Positions 16,581-25,536 of a stretch of DNA of 38,483 nucleotides are shown here, piece by piece (position 1 is the stretch's first letter; each line of letters begins with the position of its first letter). Source of the DNA: RDXT01 sp033765305 (GTDB lineage: Bacteria > Bacteroidota > Bacteroidia > J057); the NCBI GenBank assembly GCA_033765305.1, contig JANRID010000032.1, positions 1 to 38,483 on the forward strand, written 5' to 3'. The notes beneath the pieces were generated by a model. It made no database searches, was not told where the DNA came from, and saw only the letters and a list, made by a program, of their open reading frames with translations. The translations under genes were made by a program, and so were the position numbers.

Positions 16581-17776
16581 ACCGCCTCCGGATGCCGGAC
16601 GCTTCGGTTCCGCTTGCGCGCTTCGATCAGCGTCTGCACATGGGCCTTCAGGTCCAGGTCCTGCCGAGCAGGGTCCCAGATCATAGCGCCCCGCGTAGCC
16701 AGATCGGCGTAGGGCAGGCCGCTCCAGACCGTTTCCGTATGCGTGAGGCCGATCTCGGTGCCGTAATAGAGAATCGGCGGCTGCGGCTGGCTGAAGAGCA
16801 CAGCCAGGGCCTGCCTGAGCCGGTCCCGGTCCTGCCCGCACTCGTGCAGAAAGCGGTTCATATCGTGGTTGTCCAGAAATGCGGGCTGCACAAATCCGCG
16901 CGGCGCGCGGCGCTGATGCAGGCGCAGCCGGGCCCTGAGGAGCTGCTCGTCGGCAGTGCCTTTGGCAATATGCCGCTGATAGTGCTCCTGCGCCGCAAAA
17001 TCGAGCACGCCGTCCATCAGGCCGGCATATTCGCGCTGGAGCTCGCCTTTCGGGATGCGGCCCCGCAGCCAGCGGGCTTCCTTCCGCAAAATATCCACCT
17101 GCGGCAGATCCCGCTTCTTCACCGAACCCAGCCAGACCTCCCCGATCAGCACCGCCTCAGGGTTCAGCGCCTTGATCTCCCGGCGGAAGGCCCGCCAGAA
17201 GTCCCGCGAAGGCCCTACGGCGTAGTCGAGGCGGTAGCCGTCGAGCCCCATCTGCATCCAGTAGCGGGCCGATTCGATCATGAAGGCCCGTGCCGGGGGA
17301 TGGTCGAGGTTGATTTTGGGCAAAAAACCGTAGCCGCCATAGCCGAGGTGGCTGCCGTCAGGCTGGAAATAAAACCAGCGCCGGTATTCGCGCTCGCCCT
17401 GCAGCGCGCGCTGAAAGAACGGGTGCGATTCGTGCCAGTGATTGGGCACCCAGTCGGCGATGATCCGGAACCCGGCCGCATGCGCCGCATCGATCAGCGC
17501 CCGCAGGTCTTGCTCCGTGCCGAAACGCGGGTCCACGCTTCGGTCGTCATAGCTGTGGTATCCGTGATACCCCGCACCGGCGCAAAACGGGGAAATCCAC
17601 AGCGTATTGACCCCCAGCTCCTCCAGATACGGCAGCCGCCCGCGGATGCCCTGCAGCGTGCCGCCGGCAAATTCCGGCTTCAGCGCCCGCATTTCGGCAT
17701 CCTCCGGAAAGCCGGCAAACCGGTCGATGAGGATATGGTACAGAATCGCATCGTGAATCCAGGCAGGTGCAGGCAT
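16568..17776 (-). CDS. Alpha-amylase family (GH13) glycoside hydrolase
   Basis: A 402-residue GH13 TIM-barrel enzyme without a signal peptide, so probably intracellular and acting on imported or stored alpha-glucans. The four GH13 regions are visible: DWVPNH at 108-113, GYRLDYA with the nucleophile Asp184, IGEVW with the acid/base Glu213, and LDNHDM with His304-Asp305. The protein is shorter than most amylases and seems to lack much of the C-terminal beta domain. The exact substrate cannot be assigned. I place the start at MPAPAWIHDAILYHI; a longer frame from 17905 would add a stretch unlike GH13 proteins and crowd the divergent acetyltransferase gene. Confidence 0.9.
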   Translation of the reverse strand: MPAPAWIHDAILYHILIDRFAGFPEDAEMRALKPEFAGGTLQGIRGRLPYLEELGVNTLWISPFCAGAGYHGYHSYDDRSVDPRFGTEQDLRALIDAAHAAGFRIIADWVPNHWHESHPFFQRALQGEREYRRWFYFQPDGSHLGYGGYGFLPKINLDHPPARAFMIESARYWMQMGLDGYRLDYAVGPSRDFWRAFRREIKALNPEAVLIGEVWLGSVKKRDLPQVDILRKEARWLRGRIPKGELQREYAGLMDGVLDFAAQEHYQRHIAKGTADEQLLRARLRLHQRRAPRGFVQPAFLDNHDMNRFLHECGQDRDRLRQALAVLFSQPQPPILYYGTEIGLTHTETVWSGLPYADLATRGAMIWDPARQDLDLKAHVQTLIEARKRNRSVRHPEAVQVL

Positions 17777-17922
17777 GGCTGTGAAGATTACCGTCCAGCG
17801 CGTGTGCAGCAAAAAATGCGCCAGACCGCAGCGCGCCGGTGCAGCGCAGACGACATATCCCGCAGCCCCGCCTGTCCGTATGACCGGATAGCACTGTCCT
17901 CTCATTCCCCATCTTCCTCACA

Positions 17923-18375
17923 ATGGCACCCCTGCTCCTCCAACGGCTGAGTCCGGCCGATCTTCCGGCTTTTAAAGCCCTGCTTGCCCTGTTTGAGGAG
18001 GTCTTCGAACCGGAACCCGGACCCCGGCCCGGAGACGCGCACCTGAGCCGGCTGCTGGCCCGCCCGGATTTTATCGTCCTGGCGGCTCTGCGCGGAGGCA
18101 TCGTGCTGGGCGGCCTGACAGCCTACCTGCTCGAATCGCCTACCCATCCCCGCCCGATGACCTACCTGTACGATCTGGCGGTCGCAGCAGCTCACCAGCG
18201 CCAGGGCATCGCCCGGCAGCTCATCGGCAGTTTGCTGGAGCACAGCCGGGCACTCGGCGCATACGAGGTCTTCGTGCAGGCAGATGAAGAAGACGCGCAT
18301 GCGCTCGCCTTCTACCGCAGCACCGGCGCAGCAGAAGCCCAGGTGCGGCAGTATAGCTATCCGCTGGATTCATAA
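17923..18375 (+). CDS. GNAT acetyltransferase of the AAC(3)-I type
   Basis: A 150-residue GNAT enzyme that transfers an acetyl group from acetyl-CoA. The sequence follows the aminoglycoside 3-N-acetyltransferase I pattern closely: FEEVFEP, HLSRLLARPDFIVLAAL, GGLTAYLLE, YLYDLAVAAAHQRQGIA and GAYEVFVQAD. The acetyl-CoA loop is HQRQGIA at 91-97. Known AAC(3)-I enzymes acetylate gentamicin-class drugs, but chromosomal relatives can have other amine substrates. The gene is read divergently from the amylase gene and its end overlaps the next convergent gene by 6 bp. Nothing mobile lies nearby, so it looks resident. Confidence 0.85.
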   Translation: MAPLLLQRLSPADLPAFKALLALFEEVFEPEPGPRPGDAHLSRLLARPDFIVLAALRGGIVLGGLTAYLLESPTHPRPMTYLYDLAVAAAHQRQGIARQLIGSLLEHSRALGAYEVFVQADEEDAHALAFYRSTGAAEAQVRQYSYPLDS

Positions 18376-18861
18376 GTGAGCGCCGCCCCGGACTTTCCGG
18401 GCTTCCTGCAGCAGACGCAGGCGGCGTTCCATGCCTTTGCGGCCCCATTCCATGATGAGGTCGTGGTTCCATGTAAAAAAGGGCCGCGCAATGGGCGCCA
18501 GCACATTCATCCAGCGCTTGGCCGTGCGCACCTTCCACTCGTATCGGACCTGGGTCCACCCAGCCTCCTCCTCGAAGGTCCAGATGCCTTCGCCTTCCAG
18601 CTCGCCGGATGCAATGCCCCGCAGACGGCGCAGCGGCACCCGCTCCGCCAGCTGCATCTCGAAGGTCAGCGTATAGGGCAGCAGGCTCCGCATGGCATAG
18701 CGGCGTACCTGGCCCAGCGAATTTACATCGCCCGGCGCCAGCTCTTCGACCGCAAGCACCCCTTTCCACCAGGAAGGCCAGTGCAGCGATTCCGTGACGG
18801 CTTCCCAGACCAGCGGCAAAGGCGACCGGAAGGACCATTCGGTTACAAATCGGTATTCCAT
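18370..18861 (-). CDS. SRPBCC family protein (polyketide cyclase/START-like)
   Basis: A 163-residue soluble protein with the SRPBCC helix-grip fold. It starts MEYRFVTEWSFRSPLPLVWE, where the family's first strand and helix are expected, followed by WWKGVLAVEEL and the C-terminal long helix near MEWGRKGMERRLRLLQEA. Family members bind hydrophobic ligands. No active-site call is possible. Longer starts exist in the frame, but this Met gives the standard fold start. It converges on the acetyltransferase gene. Confidence 0.8.
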   Translation of the reverse strand: MEYRFVTEWSFRSPLPLVWEAVTESLHWPSWWKGVLAVEELAPGDVNSLGQVRRYAMRSLLPYTLTFEMQLAERVPLRRLRGIASGELEGEGIWTFEEEAGWTQVRYEWKVRTAKRWMNVLAPIARPFFTWNHDLIMEWGRKGMERRLRLLQEARKVRGGAHL

Positions 18862-18969
18862 CGTGCAGACGGGATTGAATCGGGTTACAGCCGCAAGGTA
18901 CCACGGCGCCGGCGCCGTCCGCAATCCGCCGAAATGAGGATTGCCGCCTCCCCTAAAACCGGGAGACAG

Positions 18970-20211
18970 CTAGCGCAGGGGAATCCGGTAGCTGTAGCTC
19001 CGGGACCGGTCCCGGAGCCGGATCAGATATATGCCCGGCGGAAGCGCCGGCAGCTCCACCCGGGAAGCGCCCGCTACCGTCAGGCTGAATGCCGCCGCAA
19101 GCCTGCCTTGCAGATCCAGGACCTCCAGCGACACCGCTTCAGGCGCGGCAGCCGGGCTGGATACCCGGAGCGCATAGCCGTCCGGCCGGGCTTCCGGTGC
19201 TACATGCCAGCTGCGGCCCGGCCCGATGGAAATCTGCACCATCCGGGAAAAGCGGTAGCTTCCGTCCGGCTGCCCGAAACGCACCCGGAACGTGTGGGTT
19301 CCGGGAGCGGGATTCCGGAATACATAGGCAAACTGCTGCGATCCGGGTATTCCGCCGACGACAGCCGCATCCTGGAATGCTGCCCCGTCCGCAGCATGCT
19401 CCAGGGTGCAAACCGATGCATCTGCCTCCCACGAAAGCTGGATATCGCTTCCCTGGCGCACAGCGCGGAGTTCATCTGCCGTGCCCGAAAGCAGCACATC
19501 CGGCTCCACGGTGATCTGGTCGAAATAGTAATAGGCATAGGTGAACAAGGGCGAACTGGGTGCCGCAAACTGCTGCACCGTGGTCGCAGCATCGTTCCGG
19601 AAATTGCCGATCGTGAGATGCGTAGCCGCCGCCGAAGGCGTAAACACCACGTCCACCGTCTGCCAGCCCGTGCTGAAGACCGGCCCCGGCGTCTCGTACA
19701 CAGGTGTGAGCACAATCGGCGCAAACCCCGTCTGCGTCAGCGGCCCGGCGGAGAAATGCACCCCGAACTGCGTACCCTGCCCGCCGTAGTTGACCGCCGG
19801 GTTGAAAGAGCCGTTGGTATACGAAAACCGCAGCCGGTAGGGCGTGCCCGGCTGCAGCGGAGCGGTCAGCGGCACAGACAGATACTCGCGGAAGTTGCTC
19901 CGGAACGACAGCCAGGTGCAAAGCCCCATGACGGCATTGCCTTCCAGCGGCGTGAGCTCGCCGTTGAGGGTCAGGGGGAAATTGTAAAAGGCGCCGCCGC
20001 AGGTGTGGAAGTAATCCGGGCTGCCGCTGTTGCCGTTGTTGCAGCCGGGAAAATTGTTCACACTGTTCCAGTTCCCAGCAAGAAACCACTCACAGGAGCT
20101 GGAAGGGCAGGCGGAAAAGCTTTCAAAGCCGGGATTGGGGACCACATTCTGCCCGTAGAGCAGATACACGGGACTGATTCCCAGCACCATCAACCAAAGT
20201 ACAATACGCAT
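18970..20211 (-). CDS. Exported T9SS C-terminal-domain protein
   Basis: A 413-residue exported protein. A signal peptide (residues 1-20) is followed by a Bacteroidota-specific beta-rich domain starting NVVPNPGFESFSACPSSSCE and holding PDYFHTCGG, typical of surface proteins related to carbohydrate-binding or gliding-linked modules. A second beta domain and a C-terminal segment (LEVLDLQGR, ELPALPPGIYLIRLRD) match a type A T9SS sorting domain, though the usual YPNP motif is missing. The function is unknown; adhesion or binding is only a guess. The start at 20211 gives a clean signal peptide. Confidence 0.8.
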   Translation of the reverse strand: MRIVLWLMVLGISPVYLLYGQNVVPNPGFESFSACPSSSCEWFLAGNWNSVNNFPGCNNGNSGSPDYFHTCGGAFYNFPLTLNGELTPLEGNAVMGLCTWLSFRSNFREYLSVPLTAPLQPGTPYRLRFSYTNGSFNPAVNYGGQGTQFGVHFSAGPLTQTGFAPIVLTPVYETPGPVFSTGWQTVDVVFTPSAAATHLTIGNFRNDAATTVQQFAAPSSPLFTYAYYYFDQITVEPDVLLSGTADELRAVRQGSDIQLSWEADASVCTLEHAADGAAFQDAAVVGGIPGSQQFAYVFRNPAPGTHTFRVRFGQPDGSYRFSRMVQISIGPGRSWHVAPEARPDGYALRVSSPAAAPEAVSLEVLDLQGRLAAAFSLTVAGASRVELPALPPGIYLIRLRDRSRSYSYRIPLR

Positions 20212-20324
20212 GTGAAGAATAGCATGAAGCGTGAAACTCAACTGGACGGCCGGAGCCTGCGCGCATCTGCATCTTCGTATCCCGGATATATAACCCTTTT
20301 TTCCGCCGGATGTTTGCCGCCCTG

Positions 20325-20357
20325 AAAAAATACAGGCCCGCAGTTCCTGCGGGCCTG
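20325..20357 (-). terminator. Rho-independent terminator of lpdA
   Basis: A perfect 11-bp stem (CAGGCCCGCAG, loop of 3, CTGCGGGCCTG at 20333-20357) is followed on the minus strand by a T run (complement of 20325-20330), just after the lpdA stop. Confidence 0.85.
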
Positions 20358-20378
20358 CGCGGCTGTATATCATGCAGC

Positions 20379-21773
20379 TCAGAGGTGCACCACCTCGCCG
20401 TAGGCCGCTGCGGCGGCCTCCATCACGGCCTCCGACATCGTCGGGTGCGGGTGCACGGCGTTGATGATTTCTCGGCCGGTCGTCTCCAGCTTGCGGGCCA
20501 TCACCACCTCGGCGATCATATCCGTCACCCCGGCGCCGATCATATGCGCGCCGAGAAACTCGCCGTATTTCGCGTCGAAGATCACCTTCACGAAGCCGTC
20601 GCGCTTGCCGGAGGCGGTCGCCTTGCCGGAGGCGCTGAAGGGAAATTTGCCGACCTTGATCTCATAGCCCTGTGCCTTGGCCTGGGCCTCTGTGAGCCCC
20701 ACCGAAGCCACTTCCGGCTGGCAGTAGGTGCAGGCGGGGATGTTGTTGTAGTCGATCGGCTCGGGATGATGGCCGGCGATCTGCTCCACGCAGACCAGCG
20801 CCTCATGCGAGGCCATATGCGCCAGGGCCGGGCCGGGCGTCAGATCGCCGATGGCGTAGATGCCGGGCACGCTGGTCCGGTAGTACTCGTCCACCAGCAC
20901 CTTGCCGCCTTCGGTCTTGACATTCAGGTTGCCCAGGCCGAGGTCTTCAATGTTGGAGGTAATGCCGACGGCGGAAAGCAGCACATCCGCTTCGAGCTGC
21001 TGCTCGCCTTTAGCCGTTTTGATGGTTGCTACGACGCCTGCGCCGCTGGTATCCACCTTGGTCACCTCGGCAGAAGTCAGGATTTCGACGCCTTTTTTCT
21101 TGAAAATCCGCTCCATCTGCGTGGACACCTCTTCATCTTCCCGCGGCAGGATGCGGTCGAGGAATTCCACCACCGTCACCTGGGTGCCCATGGTGTGGTA
21201 GAAATAGGCAAACTCCATCCCGATGGCGCCGGAGCCGGCGATGATCATGCGCTTGGGCTGGGACTCCAGGACCATCGCCTTGCGGTAGGAGATGATTTTC
21301 TGTTCATCGATGGGCATGGCCGGCAGGCTGCGGGCGCGGGCGCCGGTCGCGAGGATGATGTGTTTAGCTTCGTAGGAGGTCTGCTTGCCGTCGGTGCCGG
21401 TCACCACCACCCGCTTGTCGGGGCTCAGCTTGCCGGTGCCGGTGATGACATCCACCTTGTTCTTCCGCAGCAGGAAGCTCACGCCCTTGCTCATGCTGTC
21501 GGCGGCGCCGCGGGAGCGCTTGACCACTTCGGCGAAGTCATGGGACACGCCTTCGGCTTTGAGCCCGAACTCTGTTGCGTGATGCAGGTAATCCAGCACT
21601 TCGGCGCTTTTGAGCAGCGCCTTGGTGGGAATGCAGCCCCAGTTGAGGCATACGCCGCCGAGCGACTCCTTCTCCACCACAGCCGATTTCAGGCCCAATT
21701 GAGATGCGCGGATGGCGGCCACATAGCCGCCGGGGCCGCTGCCGATGACGATCACGTCGTACGCCTGTGACAT
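20379..21773 (-). CDS. lpdA: Dihydrolipoyl dehydrogenase (E3)
   Basis: A 464-residue FAD enzyme that reoxidises dihydrolipoamide with NAD+ in the pyruvate and 2-oxoglutarate dehydrogenase complexes and glycine cleavage. The FAD site is VIVIGSGPGGYVAA at the N-terminus, the redox-active pair is Cys42 and Cys47 in GGVCLNWGCIPT, the NAD site is MIIAGSGAIGMEFA, and the C-terminal HPHPTMSE holds the catalytic His and Glu. It is a single-gene unit with its own promoter and terminator; no E1 or E2 gene is nearby. The start at MSQAYDVIVIG is the standard one. Confidence 0.97.
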   Translation of the reverse strand: MSQAYDVIVIGSGPGGYVAAIRASQLGLKSAVVEKESLGGVCLNWGCIPTKALLKSAEVLDYLHHATEFGLKAEGVSHDFAEVVKRSRGAADSMSKGVSFLLRKNKVDVITGTGKLSPDKRVVVTGTDGKQTSYEAKHIILATGARARSLPAMPIDEQKIISYRKAMVLESQPKRMIIAGSGAIGMEFAYFYHTMGTQVTVVEFLDRILPREDEEVSTQMERIFKKKGVEILTSAEVTKVDTSGAGVVATIKTAKGEQQLEADVLLSAVGITSNIEDLGLGNLNVKTEGGKVLVDEYYRTSVPGIYAIGDLTPGPALAHMASHEALVCVEQIAGHHPEPIDYNNIPACTYCQPEVASVGLTEAQAKAQGYEIKVGKFPFSASGKATASGKRDGFVKVIFDAKYGEFLGAHMIGAGVTDMIAEVVMARKLETTGREIINAVHPHPTMSEAVMEAAAAAYGEVVHL

Positions 21774-21832
21774 AGGATAACTGATTTCCAGGTAATTGGG
21801 TAAAGGGAGCACCCCATGCCGGAATGCCCGGG

Positions 21833-21840
21833 CAAAGTTA
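21833..21840 (-). promoter_or_regulatory. -7 promoter box of lpdA
   Basis: TAACTTTG on the minus strand is an exact TAnnTTTG match, lying between the PEPCK terminator and the lpdA ATG; leader about 55 nt. Confidence 0.65.
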
Positions 21841-21879
21841 GGAAAAAGCGGCTGAAAGGAAAGCGCCGCCCCGTGCAGC

Positions 21880-21907
21880 AAAAAGCCCCTGCCTTCCGGC
21901 AGGGGCT
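21880..21907 (-). terminator. Rho-independent terminator of the PEPCK gene
   Basis: A perfect 10-bp stem (AGCCCCTGCC, loop TTCC, GGCAGGGGCT; 21884-21907) followed on the minus strand by TTTT. Confidence 0.85.
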
Positions 21908-21929
21908 GTACAAGGGGTCTGATGCCTGC

Positions 21930-23768
21930 TCAGCGCTCGGGCTCGAGCCCCCAGCGTGCCGGCGAACGCCACAGCGCGGAGAGCAGCAGCTCGCGCATAA
22001 ACAGGTATTCCTTGGGCAGCTTATCATACATCCGCTCGAAAAGCTCCTCGTGCGAGAGCAGTTCGGGCTTCCAGGCTTCGCGGTCGATGGTCATCACCTG
22101 CTCGAAGTCCTGCTTGGTGAAGTCCAGGCCGGTCCAGTCGATATCCTCATAGCGGGGCATCCAGCCGATGGGGCTTTCGATGGCATAAGCCTTGCTGCGC
22201 ACGCGCTGCACAATCCATTTGAGCACGCGCATGTTTTCGCCGAAGCCAGGCCAGAGGAAGTTCCCGTCGGCATCCTTGCGGAACCAGTTCACGCCGAACA
22301 CGCGGGGCGGGTTGGGCAGGTCACGCCCGAACTGCAGCCAGTGGTTGAAATAGTCGCCCATGTGGTAGCCGCAGAAGGGCAGCATGGCGAAGGGGTCGCG
22401 GCGCACCTTGCCGATCTCGCCGAAGGCGGCGGCGGTCATTTCGGAGCCCATCGTGGACGCGAGGTACACGCCAAAGTTCCAGTTGAAGGCCTGGTACACC
22501 AGCGGCACCGTGGTGCTGCGGCGTCCGCCGAAGACGAATGCGCTGATCCGCACGCCTTCAGGCTTTTCCCAGTCGGGATCGATGCTCGGGCACTGCGAGG
22601 CCGGTGCCGTGAAGCGGGCGTTCGGGTGTGCGCAAGGCTTGCCCGATGCGGGATCCCAGGGCTTGCCGGTCCAGTCGGTCAGGTTGGCGGGCGGGGTTTT
22701 GCTCATGCCCTCCCACCAGATGTCGCCGTCCGGTGTGACGCCCACGTTGGTGAAGATGGTATTTTTCCGGATGGTGGCCATGGCGTTCGGGTTTGTCTTG
22801 TCGTTCGTGCCCGGCGCCACGCCAAAGTAGCCGTATTCAGGGTTGATGGCATAGAGCCTGCCATCCTTGCCCGGCTTGATCCACGCGATGTCGTCGCCGA
22901 CGGTGGTCACCTTCCAGCCGTCCATGCCCGCAGGCGGGATCAGCATGGCGAAATTGGTCTTGCCGCAGGCGCTCGGGAAAGCAGCTGCCACGTAGGTTTT
23001 TTCGCCTTCGGGGTTTTCCACGCCCAGAATCAGCATGTGCTCGGCGAGCCAGCCCTCCTCCTTGCCCATCACCGAGGCGATGCGCAGGGCGAAGCACTTC
23101 TTGCCCAGGAGCGCGTTGCCGCCATAGCCGGAGCCATAGGACACGATGGCGCGCTCTTCGGGGTAGTGGACAATGTACTTGACCGTCGGGTTGCAGGGCC
23201 ACTTGGCGTCTTCCTGGCCGGGCTCCAGCGGAGCGCCTACGGTATGAAGGCATTTGATGAATTCGCCTTTTTCGCCCAGCTGATCGAGTACGGCGGTCCC
23301 GACCCGCGTCATGATGTGCATATTCACCACCACATACTCCGAATCGGTGATTTCCACCCCGATTTTGGAGATCGGCGAGCCCAGCGGACCCATGCAGTAG
23401 GGGATGATATACATCGTGCGGCCTTTCATGCTGCCGCGCATGACGCCGTCCATGGTTTCCTTCATCTCCCTCGGATCGACCCAGTTATTCGTAGGGCCGG
23501 CATCCTCCTTGCGGCGGCTGCAGATGTAGGTGCGGTCTTCTACCCGTGCCACGTCGCTGGGATCGGAGAAGCAGGCGAAGCTGTTGGGCCATTTGGACGG
23601 GTTGAGGGGGATAAAGGTGCCTTTGTCTACGAGGCGCTGGCACATCAGCTGATACTCTTCCTTGGATCCGTCGCACAGATGCACCGCATCCGGCGTGCAG
23701 AGGGCGATGGTTTCCTGGATCCATTGAGCGAGTGCGGGGTTGTTTACAGAGACACTGACGTCTTTCAT
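21930..23768 (-). CDS. pckG: Phosphoenolpyruvate carboxykinase (GTP)
   Basis: A 612-residue GTP-dependent PEP carboxykinase, which interconverts oxaloacetate and PEP and feeds gluconeogenesis. The P-loop with the mobile active-site Cys is FPSACGKTN at 264-272. Other family marks are YGSGYGGNALLGKKC, VGDDIAWIKPG and the C-terminal YPHYRE-like region WFRKDADG. The length fits GTP enzymes; ATP enzymes are shorter and lack these motifs. I use the start MKDVSVSVNN, since the upstream part of the frame covers the promoter. It is a single-gene unit. Confidence 0.96.
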   Translation of the reverse strand: MKDVSVSVNNPALAQWIQETIALCTPDAVHLCDGSKEEYQLMCQRLVDKGTFIPLNPSKWPNSFACFSDPSDVARVEDRTYICSRRKEDAGPTNNWVDPREMKETMDGVMRGSMKGRTMYIIPYCMGPLGSPISKIGVEITDSEYVVVNMHIMTRVGTAVLDQLGEKGEFIKCLHTVGAPLEPGQEDAKWPCNPTVKYIVHYPEERAIVSYGSGYGGNALLGKKCFALRIASVMGKEEGWLAEHMLILGVENPEGEKTYVAAAFPSACGKTNFAMLIPPAGMDGWKVTTVGDDIAWIKPGKDGRLYAINPEYGYFGVAPGTNDKTNPNAMATIRKNTIFTNVGVTPDGDIWWEGMSKTPPANLTDWTGKPWDPASGKPCAHPNARFTAPASQCPSIDPDWEKPEGVRISAFVFGGRRSTTVPLVYQAFNWNFGVYLASTMGSEMTAAAFGEIGKVRRDPFAMLPFCGYHMGDYFNHWLQFGRDLPNPPRVFGVNWFRKDADGNFLWPGFGENMRVLKWIVQRVRSKAYAIESPIGWMPRYEDIDWTGLDFTKQDFEQVMTIDREAWKPELLSHEELFERMYDKLPKEYLFMRELLLSALWRSPARWGLEPER

Positions 23769-23794
23769 ATGGCGTAAGATTATGAAACGCAACG

Positions 23795-23802
23795 CAAACC
23801 TA
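23795..23802 (-). promoter_or_regulatory. -7 promoter box of the PEPCK gene
   Basis: TAGGTTTG on the minus strand is an exact TAnnTTTG match, 26 bp before the ATG. Confidence 0.6.
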
Positions 23803-23889
23803 ACCTGAACCCATGATAGTACACGCATGCGACATCAGCAAAAAAAATGATTTTCATCACACGGGGGGCTGCCGCCTGCCCTGATGCGC

Positions 23890-23924
23890 AACGCCCCGCA
23901 GGCGGCAGGCGCATGCGGGGCGTT
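23890..23924 (-). terminator. Stem-loop after the DEAD-box gene
   Basis: A perfect 11-bp stem (AACGCCCCGCA and TGCGGGGCGTT) with a 13-nt loop lies 20 bp after the helicase stop. It has no direct U-tract, so it may stop the transcript poorly or act as a 3'-end stabiliser. Confidence 0.5.
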
Positions 23925-23943
23925 CAGGCTGGCAGTCAAGCTA

Positions 23944-25341
23944 TTAGCGTACCGGCTCGCGGTAGCGGCGGTTGCCGTACTGCGGCTGGGGATAGTCGGG
24001 CTTGCGCGGTGCGCGCGGCGGCGGAAGCAGCGCTTCGTCGCTCATCCGGGCTACCGGGTCGCGGTCCAGCGTCAGCTTCAGGAGGGCGGCAGCGAGCTGC
24101 TGGGCATCGATTCCTTCCCGCTCATAGCCTTCCACCATCCGGGTGAAGGGGCCGAGATCGCCGGCTTCGATGAGCTCGGCCAGCTCGCGGCGCAGCCGCA
24201 GCTTGCGGGCGTCGCGCAGATCGCGGAGGGTCGGCGCATCCTGGCGCAGCACCTTCATGCGGGCATAGGCTTCGATGTCGCGCAGGCGGCGCATTTCATT
24301 GCGGCCTGTGACGAAGCTGAATGCCAGGCCGGACTTGCCGGCGCGGCCGGTGCGGCCGATCCGGTGCACGTAGTATTCCGGATCGAGCGGCATGTCGTAG
24401 TTGAACACGGCCTCCACATCGCTTACGTCGATGCCGCGGGCAGCTACATCCGTAGCGACCAGCATGGACAGGGTTCCGTTGCGGAAGCGGCCCAGCACGG
24501 CATTGCGCTGGCCCTGGCTCAGGTCGCCGTGGATCGCGTCGGCAGAGAGCCCATGCTCCTGCAGCTCGGCCACCAGCTCGTCCACCTGCCGCTTCGTATT
24601 GCAGAAGACAATCACGCGCGTCAGGCTGTGGACATCCAGCAGCCGGGCGATGATCTCCGTCTTCGCCGAGGTACGGGTATCGAAGTAGAACTGGTCGATC
24701 GAGGTATTGGTGAGGTTTTCCCGCACCACGCGCACATGCGCCGGATCCTGCTGGAATTTCCGGGCCAGCTCCATGATCGGAGGCGGCATGGTAGCCGAGA
24801 AGAGCACCGTCTGGCGCGCTTCAGGCATCAGGGCCAGCAGTGCTTCGATGTCGTCGCGGAAGCCCATGTTGAGCATTTCGTCGGCTTCGTCCAGCACCAC
24901 CATGCCGGTGTGGCTGAAATCGAGGGTGCCGCGCTCGATGTGGTCCGCGACGCGGCCCGGCGTGCCCACAATCACCTGGGGGTGCTTGCGCAGCTCGCGG
25001 AACTGATTCTGGATTGATTCGCCGCCGTAGATGGCAGCGATGCGGATGCCCTTCTTGAAGCGGGCCAGGCGCTGCAGCTCCACGGATACCTGCAAGGCAA
25101 GCTCGCGGGTGGGGCAGAGCACGACTGCTGAAGCAGCCGGATCGCCGGCCTCGATGAACTCCAGCAGCGGAATGCCGAAAGCGGCGGTCTTCCCGGTGCC
25201 GGTCTGCGCCTGACCGATCAGGTCGCGGCCGCTCATGATCAAGGGAATGGATTCAGCCTGAATCGGCGTTGCTTCGGTAAAGCCCATCTCGGCGATCGCT
25301 TGCGCGAGCTCCGGGCTCAGGTTTAATTCGTTGAAATTCAA
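23944..25341 (-). CDS. DEAD-box ATP-dependent RNA helicase
   Basis: A DEAD-box RNA helicase of 465 residues. In order: Q motif (ATPIQ), Walker A AQTGTGKT at 45-52, PTREL, VLDEADEM (DEAD), SAT, ARGIDV and HRIGRTGRAGKSG. The C-terminal 100 residues are Arg/Lys-rich, as in CsdA/DeaD-like enzymes that unwind structured RNA in the cold or during ribosome assembly. The best start is TTG at 25341, giving MNFNELNLSPELAQAIAEMG, the normal start of this family; the open frame upstream has no helicase-like sequence. The RRM gene lies just upstream on the same strand. Confidence 0.93.
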   Translation of the reverse strand: MNFNELNLSPELAQAIAEMGFTEATPIQAESIPLIMSGRDLIGQAQTGTGKTAAFGIPLLEFIEAGDPAASAVVLCPTRELALQVSVELQRLARFKKGIRIAAIYGGESIQNQFRELRKHPQVIVGTPGRVADHIERGTLDFSHTGMVVLDEADEMLNMGFRDDIEALLALMPEARQTVLFSATMPPPIMELARKFQQDPAHVRVVRENLTNTSIDQFYFDTRTSAKTEIIARLLDVHSLTRVIVFCNTKRQVDELVAELQEHGLSADAIHGDLSQGQRNAVLGRFRNGTLSMLVATDVAARGIDVSDVEAVFNYDMPLDPEYYVHRIGRTGRAGKSGLAFSFVTGRNEMRRLRDIEAYARMKVLRQDAPTLRDLRDARKLRLRRELAELIEAGDLGPFTRMVEGYEREGIDAQQLAAALLKLTLDRDPVARMSDEALLPPPRAPRKPDYPQPQYGNRRYREPVR

Positions 25342-25495
25342 GTGACTTGAAGTTAGGTTACCATAGCGGGCACGTGGTTGTCGTAAACATGCACCGCTTT
25401 CCCGGATTGCCGGTCCTGAGGGACGGCATTCGGGCGGGAACCTCGTCCGCCCGGAAGGGAGTGCTGTGCATACGATTGCAAATGCCTGAAATAAG

Positions 25496-25525
25496 AAAAA
25501 ACTCCTGCTTGCGGGCAAGCAGGAG
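25496..25525 (-). terminator. Rho-independent terminator of the RRM gene
   Basis: A perfect 10-bp stem (CTCCTGCTTG, loop of 4, CAAGCAGGAG) followed on the minus strand by six T, just behind the RRM stop. Confidence 0.85.
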
Positions 25526-25536
25526 GGATCTTCGGA

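Noticed and set aside
20310..23777. Long plus-strand frames opposite lpdA and the PEPCK gene
   Set aside because: Both mirror well-supported minus-strand enzymes and show no motifs.
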